5,804 nucleotides of DNA from contig USSR01000457.1 in NCBI GenBank assembly GCA_900557355.1, positions 1 to 5,804 of the forward strand, given 5' to 3'. Positions 1 through 5,411 of this stretch are shown in pieces (position 1 is the stretch's first letter; each line of letters opens with the position of its first letter). The notes below the pieces were generated by a model. That model was given only the letters and a program-made list of their open reading frames with translations, was not told where the DNA came from and ran no database searches. Position numbers and translations under genes: made by a program. The DNA is from an uncultured Bacteroides sp. Its GTDB lineage: Bacteria > Bacteroidota > Bacteroidia > Bacteroidales > Bacteroidaceae.

Positions 1-765
1 TTCTTTATCTGCATATCTGATTTGTGCTACTGACAAATTCTTATATTGATTCTTAATGACCGTATCTATATGTTTGAAATAAGGCTCCAAAAGTACGAGA
101 GAAGGAACAACTATATTCTTTATACATTCCCTTAAATCTGTATTCGAGAAATCACAGAAGAGTTTAGCATACGTTTTTCTGTCAGATGCCAATCCCCAGT
201 TTACTATTTCAGCAAATCTCAATGAATCAGTGGTAAGCGTTGCCGCACTCATTCTTTGCATCTGCGCAAACTGCTCCTCATCCATAGCGGTAATCCTGTC
301 AATCAGATCTGTGCAATCATTATCAGGAGCAGATTTAAAATCAGGAACTGTCAAAGCCATCAGACAAGGCAAGGCATCTACAATCACAATCTTTCCTGTA
401 AGCTCCGGGAATTCAGCCGCAATTGCAAGTACCAAACCACCTCCCATACTATGCCCCACGAGAATAGGTTTCTCTATCCGCTCCTCTTTGATAAACTTTG
501 CAATCTGCATTTTCCATCTTTCGAATGATGGACACTCTTCAGGTGCAACGCCCGAAAAGCCCGCCATTGTCAGCACATAGCAGGTATAGCTGTCTTTCAG
601 TACGCTGACTGTTTCCGTCCAGACATCACCCGAGCATGCAAAACCGGGTATAAATATAACCGTTTGTTTTCCTGTTCCCGATTTTACTACCGAAAAGCGA
701 TAATCCTGTGCAAAAATCAAAAGAGAAGTTCCCAATAACATCAGGGTCAAAAGTAATCTTTTCAT
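1..765 (-). CDS. Exported alpha/beta hydrolase, 3' end beyond left edge
   Basis: The 255 codons visible here start at 765 and run off the left edge. Residues 1-20 form a signal peptide: a KR start, a leucine-rich core and an alanine-glutamine end (LLIFAQ). The mature protein begins as an alpha/beta hydrolase, with strand TVIFIPGF (35-42, oxyanion-hole region) and the nucleophile elbow GHSMGG at 104-109, making Ser106 the predicted nucleophile. IVIVD at 126-130 is the next core strand. The catalytic histidine should lie in the missing C-terminus. The usual Gly-x-x-Asp after the PSLVLL strand (221-226) is not obvious; this stretch reads EPYF. The fold is clear but the substrate is not: esterase, lipase or peptidase are all possible. 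An in-frame ATG two codons upstream (771) is an equally plausible start. The gene lies downstream of the operon on the same strand, separated by an inverted repeat. I see no clear TAnnTTTG promoter of its own, so it may depend partly on readthrough. Confidence 0.88.
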   Translation of the reverse strand, partial: MKRLLLTLMLLGTSLLIFAQDYRFSVVKSGTGKQTVIFIPGFACSGDVWTETVSVLKDSYTCYVLTMAGFSGVAPEECPSFERWKMQIAKFIKEERIEKPILVGHSMGGGLVLAIAAEFPELTGKIVIVDALPCLMALTVPDFKSAPDNDCTDLIDRITAMDEEQFAQMQRMSAATLTTDSLRFAEIVNWGLASDRKTYAKLFCDFSNTDLRECIKNIVVPSLVLLEPYFKHIDTVIKNQYKNLSVAQIRYADKE

Positions 766-775
766 CACCATATAT

Positions 776-795
776 TCTAAAGTTTTTCCTTTAGA
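776..795. repeat. Short perfect inverted repeat in hydrolase leader
   Basis: TCTAAAG (776-782) and CTTTAGA (789-795) are perfect 7-bp arms around a 6-nt spacer. On the minus strand the repeat ends just upstream of the two candidate hydrolase start codons. It could form a small leader hairpin affecting translation or act as an operator. No U-tract follows, so it is not a terminator. Confidence 0.5.
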
Positions 796-837
796 TACGG
801 GTCACTCCGAAATGTTACAAGAAAAAGAGAATAGTAT

Positions 838-881
838 CGGAAAACTTCAATCTAATTTTTGTCTATTCTATAAGTTTTCCG
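838..881 (-). terminator. Inverted repeat at operon end, possible terminator
   Basis: CGGAAAACTT (838-847) and AAGTTTTCCG (872-881) are perfect 10-bp arms with a 24-nt A/T-rich loop. On the minus strand the stem begins about six bases after the stop of the 22-codon ORF at 888, which is where an operon terminator would sit. The T-rich run follows only after about ten bases (CTCTTTTTC), so it is not a textbook intrinsic terminator. A transcript-stabilising 3' hairpin or a protein site are alternatives. Confidence 0.4.
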
Positions 882-887
882 GATATA

Positions 888-956
888 TCATTTGTTTAGC
901 CATCCAGAAATTAGTAAGAGAAAGCCAGCTACTCTGATCACAAAGTCTGCTTTCAT
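888..956 (-). CDS. Possible 22-residue membrane micropeptide
   Basis: This 22-codon ORF encodes a peptide that begins MKADFVIRVAG and ends FLLLISGWLNK. A charged start, one hydrophobic stretch of about 15 residues and a terminal lysine fit a single short membrane segment. Its ATG shares one base with the regulator's TAA stop (TAATG), an arrangement typical of translational coupling by terminating ribosomes. There is no Shine-Dalgarno sequence. The inverted repeat at 838-881 follows at once, which would make this the last gene of the operon. An ORF this short can arise by chance. The coupling, hydrophobic composition and position are the only support. No family is recognised. Confidence 0.42.
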   Translation of the reverse strand: MKADFVIRVAGFLLLISGWLNK

Positions 957-1240
957 TATTTTATAATATACGTTTTCAGTGCCTCCACATATTCCTCAAA
1001 GGCGTCCACCCCCTGCGGCGTAATCTTGCAGAGAGTACAAGGCATTTTTCCTTTGAACGTCTTTGTCACCTCCACATAGCCTGCTTTATTGAGCTTGTCA
1101 ATCTGCACGCTGAGGTTACCGGCCGTTGCCCCTGTTTGTTGGCGGATAAAGACAAAGTCTGCCTCTTCGACGCCAATAAGCAACGACATCACCGCTAAAC
1201 GCAGCTCAGAGTGGAGCAAAGGGTTCAGTTCTTTAAACAT
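956..1240 (-). CDS. Winged-helix transcriptional regulator (MarR/ArsR-like)
   Basis: This is a 94-residue, single-domain cytoplasmic DNA-binding protein. It follows the pattern of the compact winged-helix DNA-binding family (Pfam PF13601 type): LLHSELRLAVMSLL (8-21) is the first helix, EEADFVFIRQQTGAT (25-39) leads into the helix-turn-helix, GNLSVQIDKLNKAGYV (41-56) contains the recognition helix, and the wing spans about 57-73. A C-terminal helix (78-92) would serve for dimerisation. No ligand or metal domain is evident, though Cys68 and Cys71 form a CxxC-like pair (CTLC) in the wing that might sense redox or metal. The start lies one base after the stop of the upstream membrane gene, so it is co-transcribed. 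As the operon's only regulator it is the natural candidate to bind the palindromes at 4996-5029 and repress its own operon. That role is inference. Confidence 0.88.
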   Translation of the reverse strand: MFKELNPLLHSELRLAVMSLLIGVEEADFVFIRQQTGATAGNLSVQIDKLNKAGYVEVTKTFKGKMPCTLCKITPQGVDAFEEYVEALKTYIIK

Positions 1241-1241
1241 A

Positions 1242-2015
1242 TCATTCGTTTTTCTTTCGTTTACTACTCAACAATGCAAATAGGGATATACCCAACAGGG
1301 GCAGATGATACAGTCCCAGATAAAATCCGGTATCAGTGGCAAAATTGCCCATATTGTAACATCCTATAATAACCCCTACCATTGCCGTCACCCGCAACAC
1401 AACCCTGCTTACACTCCGCTTACTCAATATCAGCAAAGTAAGAAAGACAGGCGTCATCGGGCAGAAGCCCAGCACAGCGCCGCTATCCAGCAGATAGTGC
1501 AACCGGAAGTCGGGCAAAGCCGTACGTAAATCCATCGGCCACCACAGGCAGAATAGAGCAACAGGAATTGTCCAACCCGTTTTCCAGGTAATATTATCAA
1601 AAGAGAATACGGTATTACCCTTCCACGCAGACCAAAACCAGATAAATGCCACAAATCCCATCATCACCACATTCACCGTCACCATGCTGAAACCGTACTG
1701 TTCCGTCACAGCCATATTTTGTATCACGGCATACAGCAGATAGAAACACCCTGCAATCGCCATAAAACATCTGCTGAACTTACCTCTACAGACAATAACA
1801 GCCACCAGAGCCAATATCATTACTATCTGAAAATAAACAGCATAAGCGTACATATCCATAATAAGGGCATGCCCCAGTGTATAAAATATCAAATCTCCCG
1901 CAGCCTCAAACTTAAAGCCTTTCGTCGCCATCGGCATCAAAAGGAACTGCAAAAGTACAAGTAACAAAAAGAACTTCCAAGAGGTCAGGAAATTCTCTAA
2001 ACGACTTTTTGTCAC
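1242..2015 (-). CDS. Polytopic inner-membrane protein, about eight helices
   Basis: This 257-residue protein is almost entirely hydrophobic. Approximate membrane segments are 12-29, 57-76, 83-105, 111-131, 147-160, 176-197, 204-223 and 231-250. Lysines and arginines at the N-terminus (TKSR) and C-terminus (SKRKK) suggest both ends are cytoplasmic. Possible signature stretches are GFCPMTPVFLTLL (183-195), CYNMGNF (219-225) and LGLYHLPLLGIS (233-244). I do not recognise a named family and see no catalytic motif. The start is GTG at 2015, overlapping the previous gene's TGA as GTGA. A GGGAGG sequence lies about ten bases upstream, and the first ATG would remove most of the first helix, so GTG is preferred. 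The tight overlap on one side and one-base gap on the other tie its expression to the third paralog and the regulator. Confidence 0.8.
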   Translation of the reverse strand: MTKSRLENFLTSWKFFLLLVLLQFLLMPMATKGFKFEAAGDLIFYTLGHALIMDMYAYAVYFQIVMILALVAVIVCRGKFSRCFMAIAGCFYLLYAVIQNMAVTEQYGFSMVTVNVVMMGFVAFIWFWSAWKGNTVFSFDNITWKTGWTIPVALFCLWWPMDLRTALPDFRLHYLLDSGAVLGFCPMTPVFLTLLILSKRSVSRVVLRVTAMVGVIIGCYNMGNFATDTGFYLGLYHLPLLGISLFALLSSKRKKNE

Positions 2016-2599
2016 GCACCGCCTCCCTTCTTCACTTTATAGTTCAGAAAATGTCCCGGGATAACCATCATAAAAATAAAAGCCAATGCAAAAAGCAATA
2101 TCTGGTCGAATCCGTGTATAAAGAGGCAACCTAATGACGACAGAGCTCCCAAAGTTCCTCCTATAGTCACTACCTTCATGTTTACAATAAGACCGGTCAA
2201 CGCCGTACCCATTCCCATTATCAGCAGTATGATGAACAAGACAGGCAAACTCCAGTAGAAGATAGCGACCCAGGTTATCAGAAAACCACCCAGCCCAAAT
2301 ACGGTCCAGACGTACCCTAATATTCGGTCGATATAGGTTCGTGCCATCTTCTGCTTCTTCCGGTTTATCCACAAGGTGGCAGGAAAAGAAATCGCGGGCA
2401 ACAGGAACCACATCCATTGCCAGTTGTAATTACCGGTTTCTTTCAGGAGAAACCAAATCACCAGAGATATCACCGTACACAAATATCCCCATATCAGAAA
2501 AGGCATTCCGGCGTTCTCAGCCATCTTGTACTTTGCGTTCTGTATCATGTGAGTGATGAGTTCCAAACTCTCTTTCTCAGTCATATTTTTATTATCCAT
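2012..2599 (-). CDS. Six-helix membrane protein, third paralog
   Basis: This 195-residue protein is the third copy of the family also encoded at 3276-3893 and 3914-4516. It shares the cytoplasmic N-terminal block MTEKESLELI (6-15) and MIQN (18-21), the FLIWGYL start of helix 1 (34-40), the P-x-x-x-FP turn of helix 2, a basic loop (NRKKQK, 79-84), TG near 135 and the terminal IPGHFLN (180-186). About six helices are predicted, with both ends cytoplasmic. A longer reading frame opens at TTG 2605, but ATG 2599 aligns with the starts of both paralogs and is chosen. The gene follows a 57-bp gap, the widest inside the operon, and ends in a GGGA tail overlapping the next gene by four bases. No function can be assigned. 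Confidence 0.82.
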   Translation of the reverse strand: MDNKNMTEKESLELITHMIQNAKYKMAENAGMPFLIWGYLCTVISLVIWFLLKETGNYNWQWMWFLLPAISFPATLWINRKKQKMARTYIDRILGYVWTVFGLGGFLITWVAIFYWSLPVLFIILLIMGMGTALTGLIVNMKVVTIGGTLGALSSLGCLFIHGFDQILLFALAFIFMMVIPGHFLNYKVKKGGGA

Positions 2600-2656
2600 T
2601 ACCAACTATTTTATTTATCCGAAATCATACATACAAACGAACATTCATTCCTTATC

Positions 2657-3151
2657 TTACATTAAATAATAAAACAGGAAGAACAGCAGAAACAATAAAC
2701 ACAGGGTTAATATCAGCAACAGCCTTGTCGTCACAGCATATTGTCTGGTAAGCAACTTTTTCTTTAATAAAAGTACCTCGCCGAATGTCAATACAGCCAA
2801 CCAGGCATAACCATAAAAAGTCGTGATATGCCAAACATCCTTCGACCCCATGTATACTGCAAAAAACAGGTAATCAAAAATCAACGATATCCCAACGGCA
2901 AGCGATGCCACCACAAGGGCTTTTTTCATCAGATTCCCTGTTCTATTTTCAGAAGCCAGACATATATAAATACCTGCCGCCCAGAAAAGAGGATTCACCG
3001 TAAGCATCAACAGTATTCCCAACTGCGGATTATGACTCCAAGGAACCCATAATACGACATTGGAAAGCCAATACATGCACATTATCATCAGTATCGTAAC
3101 CGTCCACCATAATTGGCTCTTTTGTTTATCTAATCTTGCAACATCCATCAT
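2657..3151 (-). CDS. Five-helix inner-membrane protein
   Basis: This 164-residue protein has predicted membrane segments at about 15-36, 44-65, 76-100, 109-129 and 141-163. Basic residues at the N-terminus, at 70-77 and at 130-136 (KKKLLTR) suggest a cytoplasmic N-terminus and an external C-terminus. Possible motif residues lie around FDYLFFAVYMGS (92-103) and FYGYAWLAV (112-120), with Glu125 buried in helix 4; these resemble small DUF membrane families, but I cannot name one with confidence. It is not a copy of the paralog family: it lacks the TEKESLEL and IPGHxLN blocks. ATGATG at 3151 gives two adjacent starts, and either is possible. It sits 19 bp after the 29-codon ORF. Confidence 0.78.
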   Translation of the reverse strand: MMDVARLDKQKSQLWWTVTILMIMCMYWLSNVVLWVPWSHNPQLGILLMLTVNPLFWAAGIYICLASENRTGNLMKKALVVASLAVGISLIFDYLFFAVYMGSKDVWHITTFYGYAWLAVLTFGEVLLLKKKLLTRQYAVTTRLLLILTLCLLFLLFFLFYYLM

Positions 3152-3170
3152 TTCATGTCTACTTTAGAAA

Positions 3171-3260
3171 TTAATAATCTGTGAGATCGAGCACCTTCAC
3201 CAGCAAGAAAGCCAGCAACACCATGTTTCCAATGAGAAGAGAACCAAGAAGTGAGTTCAT
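3171..3260 (-). CDS. 29-residue hydrophobic micropeptide
   Basis: This 29-codon ORF fills the gap between two membrane genes. The peptide begins MNSLLGSLLIGN, continues with a hydrophobic run (MVLLAFLLVKVL) and ends in acidic DLTDY, consistent with one membrane-spanning helix and a short polar tail. Its ATG is preceded by AGGAGG at 3268-3273 with a 7-nt spacer. This is the best Shine-Dalgarno sequence in the operon, where most genes have A/T-rich leaders. It starts 15 bp after the stop of the second paralog and ends 19 bp before the next gene, so it occupies nearly the whole interval, as a real operon member would. No known family is recognised; it does not look like other short Bacteroides peptides I know. 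It may be a subunit or modulator of one of the neighbouring membrane proteins (inference). Confidence 0.68.
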   Translation of the reverse strand: MNSLLGSLLIGNMVLLAFLLVKVLDLTDY

Positions 3261-3267
3261 CGTAGTT

Positions 3268-3273
3268 CCTCCT
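3268..3273 (-). promoter_or_regulatory. Strong Shine-Dalgarno sequence for the micropeptide
   Basis: The minus strand reads AGGAGG, seven bases before the ATG at 3260. Bacteroides genes usually start without a strong Shine-Dalgarno sequence, so this perfect copy, placed in a 15-bp gap, is the main argument that the micropeptide is translated. Confidence 0.65.
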
Positions 3274-3275
3274 AA

Positions 3276-3893
3276 TTATTTATTTGAAACATAATTTTCT
3301 TTCTTTGCGGCAATATTCAGCATGTGTCCGGGAATAATCATTGCAAAGACAGCAGCCACAGCGAAACAAAGTAAAGAAACATAGGTAGGAGCATCTTCTC
3401 CCATTGCTACAAACACCATATACAAGCCTATCGCCAACCCGATTGACGAGAAAAGATAAAAAGCCTTGTAGCGAACAATAACACCTGTAATAATACTCCC
3501 CAACGACATAATCAATGTTCCTAACGGCAGGATAAATTCAAACTGTTTCATACAGGTAGCTCCTATTGCCACAGCCATACAAAGTCCACCCAGTATACGC
3601 CATATTTCAGTCAGCACCTTATCCGAATAGGCTTTAGCCCGTTTCTGTGATTTATGTTCTAAATATATTCCCAAAGGGATTCCAATAACAGGTATTCCCC
3701 AAAAGCCCCACATCCAATGAGGGTCTTTCGTAAAACATAAGCCTCCGTACACAACTAAAGTCGCTATGGTTCCAATATATCCCCACAACAGAAATATATT
3801 TCCGCTACCCGCATCTAGATTACGACGTGTATTCTGTATCATTTGAGAGATGAGTTCTAAACTCTCTTGCTCGGTTATTTTTCTATCTTCCAT
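3276..3893 (-). CDS. Six-helix membrane protein, second paralog
   Basis: This 205-residue protein has an amphipathic cytoplasmic N-terminus (ITEQESLELISQMIQN, 6-21; then basic RRN) followed by about six helices: roughly 34-54, 62-78, 98-113, 119-140, 145-164 and 170-188. A basic loop (HKSQKRAKAYSDK, 80-92) sits between helices 2 and 3. The family marks are FLLWGYI (34-40), PVIGIP (68-73), YSDKVL..IW (89-98), TGVIV (136-140) and IPGHMLN (187-193), followed by a cytoplasmic tail that is the longest of the three. It lies 20 bp downstream of the first paralog and 15 bp upstream of the micropeptide. I know similar unnamed proteins in Bacteroidetes only as hypothetical. No catalytic or transport motif is visible, so sensing, scaffolding or lipid-related roles are all possible. 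Confidence 0.84.
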   Translation of the reverse strand: MEDRKITEQESLELISQMIQNTRRNLDAGSGNIFLLWGYIGTIATLVVYGGLCFTKDPHWMWGFWGIPVIGIPLGIYLEHKSQKRAKAYSDKVLTEIWRILGGLCMAVAIGATCMKQFEFILPLGTLIMSLGSIITGVIVRYKAFYLFSSIGLAIGLYMVFVAMGEDAPTYVSLLCFAVAAVFAMIIPGHMLNIAAKKENYVSNK

Positions 3894-3913
3894 AATTTAT
3901 TGATTTAATGCAA

Positions 3914-4516
3914 TTACTCTTTTGTGTGCCTTCTGTTCAACCGATGTCCGGGAATAATCAACATAATAACAAAACAAACAGCAAAGGCAGGATACATAAA
4001 GTTGAATTCAGGCGGATTAAACAGAATATGCGATATCATAACCACGGATATTGCCAATGCACAACCAGCAGCATTTCTCATCCATGAATCATTTATGATA
4101 CTCCCCGTAATATTAACTCCCAATGAGCACAGCAGCAGAATAATCGGCAGCAATAATAACATGGAGTCAAAATAGAGAGCAGCTATTATAGAAATACCAA
4201 TTCCATATTGCCCGATATTACTCCAGATAGCAAGTAAAACCTTATCCGTGTAAGTCAAAACCGGCTTATCTTCCTTTTTCTTCAACCAGTGCATCACCGG
4301 AAAACCAATAACCGGTATAGCCAGCCATAACCAATTCCAAAGCGGATTACCAGTTATCAGAATCAGAACATAAACCACAAGCACAGTTATCGTACAAAGA
4401 TACCCCCATAGCAAAAGGATATTCACATTCCCCAACCGAAGGTTTTTCTTACTATTCTGTATCATCTGTGTGATAAGTTCCAAACTCTCCTTTTCAGTCA
4501 TTTTCTTGTCTTCCAT
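3914..4516 (-). CDS. Six-helix membrane protein, first paralog
   Basis: This 200-residue protein is the founding copy in operon order. The N-terminal block MTEKESLELITQMIQN (6-21) and a basic KKNLR precede helix 1 (LLLWGYL, about 34-55). Helix 2 contains PVIGFP (68-73), followed by a charged loop (KKKEDKP, 79-85), TYTDKVLLAIW (88-98), two closely spaced hydrophobic helices (103-140) with TGSII at 137-141, and two last helices ending in IPGHRLN (188-194). The C-terminus RRHTKE is basic, so both ends are probably cytoplasmic. The first 25 codons remain close to those of the other two copies even at DNA level, which suggests either selection on this block or gene conversion. The start ATG is 26 bp downstream of the DUF2141-like gene. 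No function is known to me. Confidence 0.84.
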   Translation of the reverse strand: MEDKKMTEKESLELITQMIQNSKKNLRLGNVNILLLWGYLCTITVLVVYVLILITGNPLWNWLWLAIPVIGFPVMHWLKKKEDKPVLTYTDKVLLAIWSNIGQYGIGISIIAALYFDSMLLLLPIILLLCSLGVNITGSIINDSWMRNAAGCALAISVVMISHILFNPPEFNFMYPAFAVCFVIMLIIPGHRLNRRHTKE

Positions 4517-4542
4517 AACAGTGTTTCTCTTTATATATAAAA

Positions 4543-4926
4543 TTATTTTTTTGCTTTGTCCTGTAAGGCCTTTACATCTTTCAACTCTACATCAATCGTT
4601 TTTGCTTCAGCCGTCATGTCCAAATCTACAATCGCGCAATTCTCTGCTGGTATCCCGTCTTCCCGGTCCAGTTGATAATTACCGTTTTCATCGTGATAGA
4701 CATACAATTTACATTTTCCTTCGGGCACTTCTTTTAATACAAGTGTTACCGTATCACCCATAGCATCCACCATTGCATATTGCCCTTTATCAGCAGCAAT
4801 CATCACCTTTCCTTTTGCAGAACGAATGTTCTTCACTTTCACTGTCAAGTCACTCTGTGCTGATACCGAGACAGCACATACGCTTACAACAAACAATGCA
4901 ACCCACTTAAAACCAATCGTTTTCAT
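4543..4926 (-). CDS. Secreted DUF2141-like protein
   Basis: This 127-residue protein is the first gene of the operon. Residues 1-23 form a signal peptide (basic start, core VALFVVSVCAVS, cleavage likely at VSA-QS). The mature part resembles DUF2141 (PF09912), a small extracytoplasmic beta-sandwich family: LTVKVKNIRSAKGKVMIA (27-44), then VPEGKCKLYVYHDENGN (67-83) and YQLDREDGIPAEN (84-96), where the HDENGN and GIPxE elements are family marks. The acidic DENGNxxLD stretch looks like a calcium-type loop, but binding is not shown. The copy is shorter than I expect for the family and lacks the aromatic-rich GFS stretch. It would be exported to the periplasm or cell surface. Its place directly behind the regulated promoter makes it the most highly expressed product of the operon if there is no internal promoter. 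Confidence 0.85.
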   Translation of the reverse strand: MKTIGFKWVALFVVSVCAVSVSAQSDLTVKVKNIRSAKGKVMIAADKGQYAMVDAMGDTVTLVLKEVPEGKCKLYVYHDENGNYQLDREDGIPAENCAIVDLDMTAEAKTIDVELKDVKALQDKAKK

Positions 4927-4984
4927 AACTGTACATCTATTAAAATTCTACAATAATCATACATTTCGGGTTCGAACTCCGATG

Positions 4985-5015
4985 CAAAGATAGATGGTTT
5001 ATTTTATAAACCAAA
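4985..5015 (-). promoter_or_regulatory. Bacteroides-type promoter of the operon
   Basis: The minus strand carries TTTG (5015-5012), a 19-bp spacer and TATCTTTG (4992-4985). This is an exact match to the Bacteroidetes -33/-7 consensus (TTTG, about 19 bp, TAnnTTTG). Transcription would start near 4978, giving a leader of about 50 bases before the DUF2141-like gene. The spacer is occupied by a perfect palindrome. Confidence 0.85.
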
Positions 5016-5029
5016 TTATTTTATAAATT
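4996..5029. promoter_or_regulatory. Two tandem 17-bp palindromic operator candidates
   Basis: Site 1 (4996-5012) is GGTTTAT-TTT-ATAAACC with perfect 7-bp arms, filling the spacer between the -33 and -7 boxes. Site 2 (5013-5029) is AAATTAT-TTT-ATAAATT with one mismatch, overlapping and flanking the -33 box. The two are exactly adjacent and share the 12-mer TTATTTTATAAA with a 17-bp period. A further perfect 14-bp palindrome, ATAAATTAATTTAT, overlaps the far end (5023-5036). A dimeric repressor bound here would block the promoter. The winged-helix protein encoded at 956-1240 is the obvious candidate. Confidence 0.65.
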
Positions 5030-5146
5030 AATTTATGAAAAATAAAAAGAAAGTTTTCGAGAAGGTACGAATACTCCGGAATTAATTCACAAGTGCACAG
5101 GAATGAAGCTCAGGATGACAGATACTCAGTAAACCATCACCTAATA

Positions 5147-5256
5147 GAGACGAATAATTCCACCATTGCAAAAAGCTACCCCTTACGCTGCAAGAAACTA
5201 ATACCTACCTTACAAGAAACTAATCCCGGCATTGCGATGAACTAATATTTTCTTGC
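5147..5256. repeat. Degenerate tandem repeat with 22-bp period
   Basis: Five units start at 5147, 5169, 5191, 5213 and 5235. Units three and four share CAAGAAACTAAT exactly; unit five has CGATGAACTAAT; the first two are more decayed but keep TAAT-x-CC or CTAC-x-CC and CATTG-like ends. The last two units lie inside the left arm of the long inverted repeat, so inverted copies recur on its right arm (TTAGTTTCTTG near 5398, TTAGTTCATCG near 5377). The apex also shows a 22-bp period, with TGTTGTA at 5301, 5323 and 5345. There is no alternation of constant repeat and unique spacer, so this is not CRISPR. Confidence 0.65.
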
Positions 5257-5411
5257 ATTTTATTATTCATACAATATATATTATAGTTTCTTACAACAAA
5301 TGTTGTAATAAAGAAATATAATTGTTGTATGAAACTTTTATAGCTGTTGTATGAATAGTAATATGCAAGAAAATATTAGTTCATCGCAATGCCGGGATTA
5401 GTTTCTTGTAA
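5210..5411. repeat. 202-bp near-perfect inverted repeat
   Basis: The outer arms 5210-5258 and 5363-5411 are perfectly complementary over 49 bp. Complementarity continues to 5274/5347 with two mismatches (63 of 65 pairs). Towards the centre it becomes patchy but still pairs (for example AGTTTC at 5285-5290 with GAAACT at 5331-5336). An inner palindrome, TTACAACA-AA-TGTTGTAA (5291-5308), offers an alternative small hairpin. No coding capacity and no clear target-site duplication are visible. It could be a MITE-like or REP-like element, a cruciform site or a hairpin in an upstream transcript. Near-perfect arms over such a length imply recent origin or maintenance by selection or gene conversion. 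Confidence 0.9.

Noticed and set aside
230..580. Plus-strand ORF of 116 codons
   Set aside because: It lies fully inside the hydrolase gene on the other strand, whose signal peptide and GHSMGG motif make the minus frame the real one.
838..881. Invertible (phase-variable) promoter
   Set aside because: The spacer between the arms is only 24 bp, too short to carry a promoter, and contains no exact TAnnTTTG. No recombinase gene is in view.
2600..2656. Additional micropeptide in the 57-bp gap before the third paralog
   Set aside because: The frames opening here encode only 7-9 residues and lack an RBS or hydrophobic character. The gap shows CATA/CATT-like tetramers but nothing more.
4966..4982. 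A tRNA T-arm-like sequence (TCGGG, loop TTCGAAC, TCCGA) on the plus strand, which might mark a tRNA fragment or integration scar
   Set aside because: The expected C61 is T, no acceptor CCA or other tRNA arms are nearby, and the sequence overlaps the promoter leader. It is more simply a short palindrome that may form a leader hairpin.
5147..5411. CRISPR array
   Set aside because: Units are contiguous 22-mers that decay along their whole length, with no constant repeat alternating with unique spacers and no cas genes.
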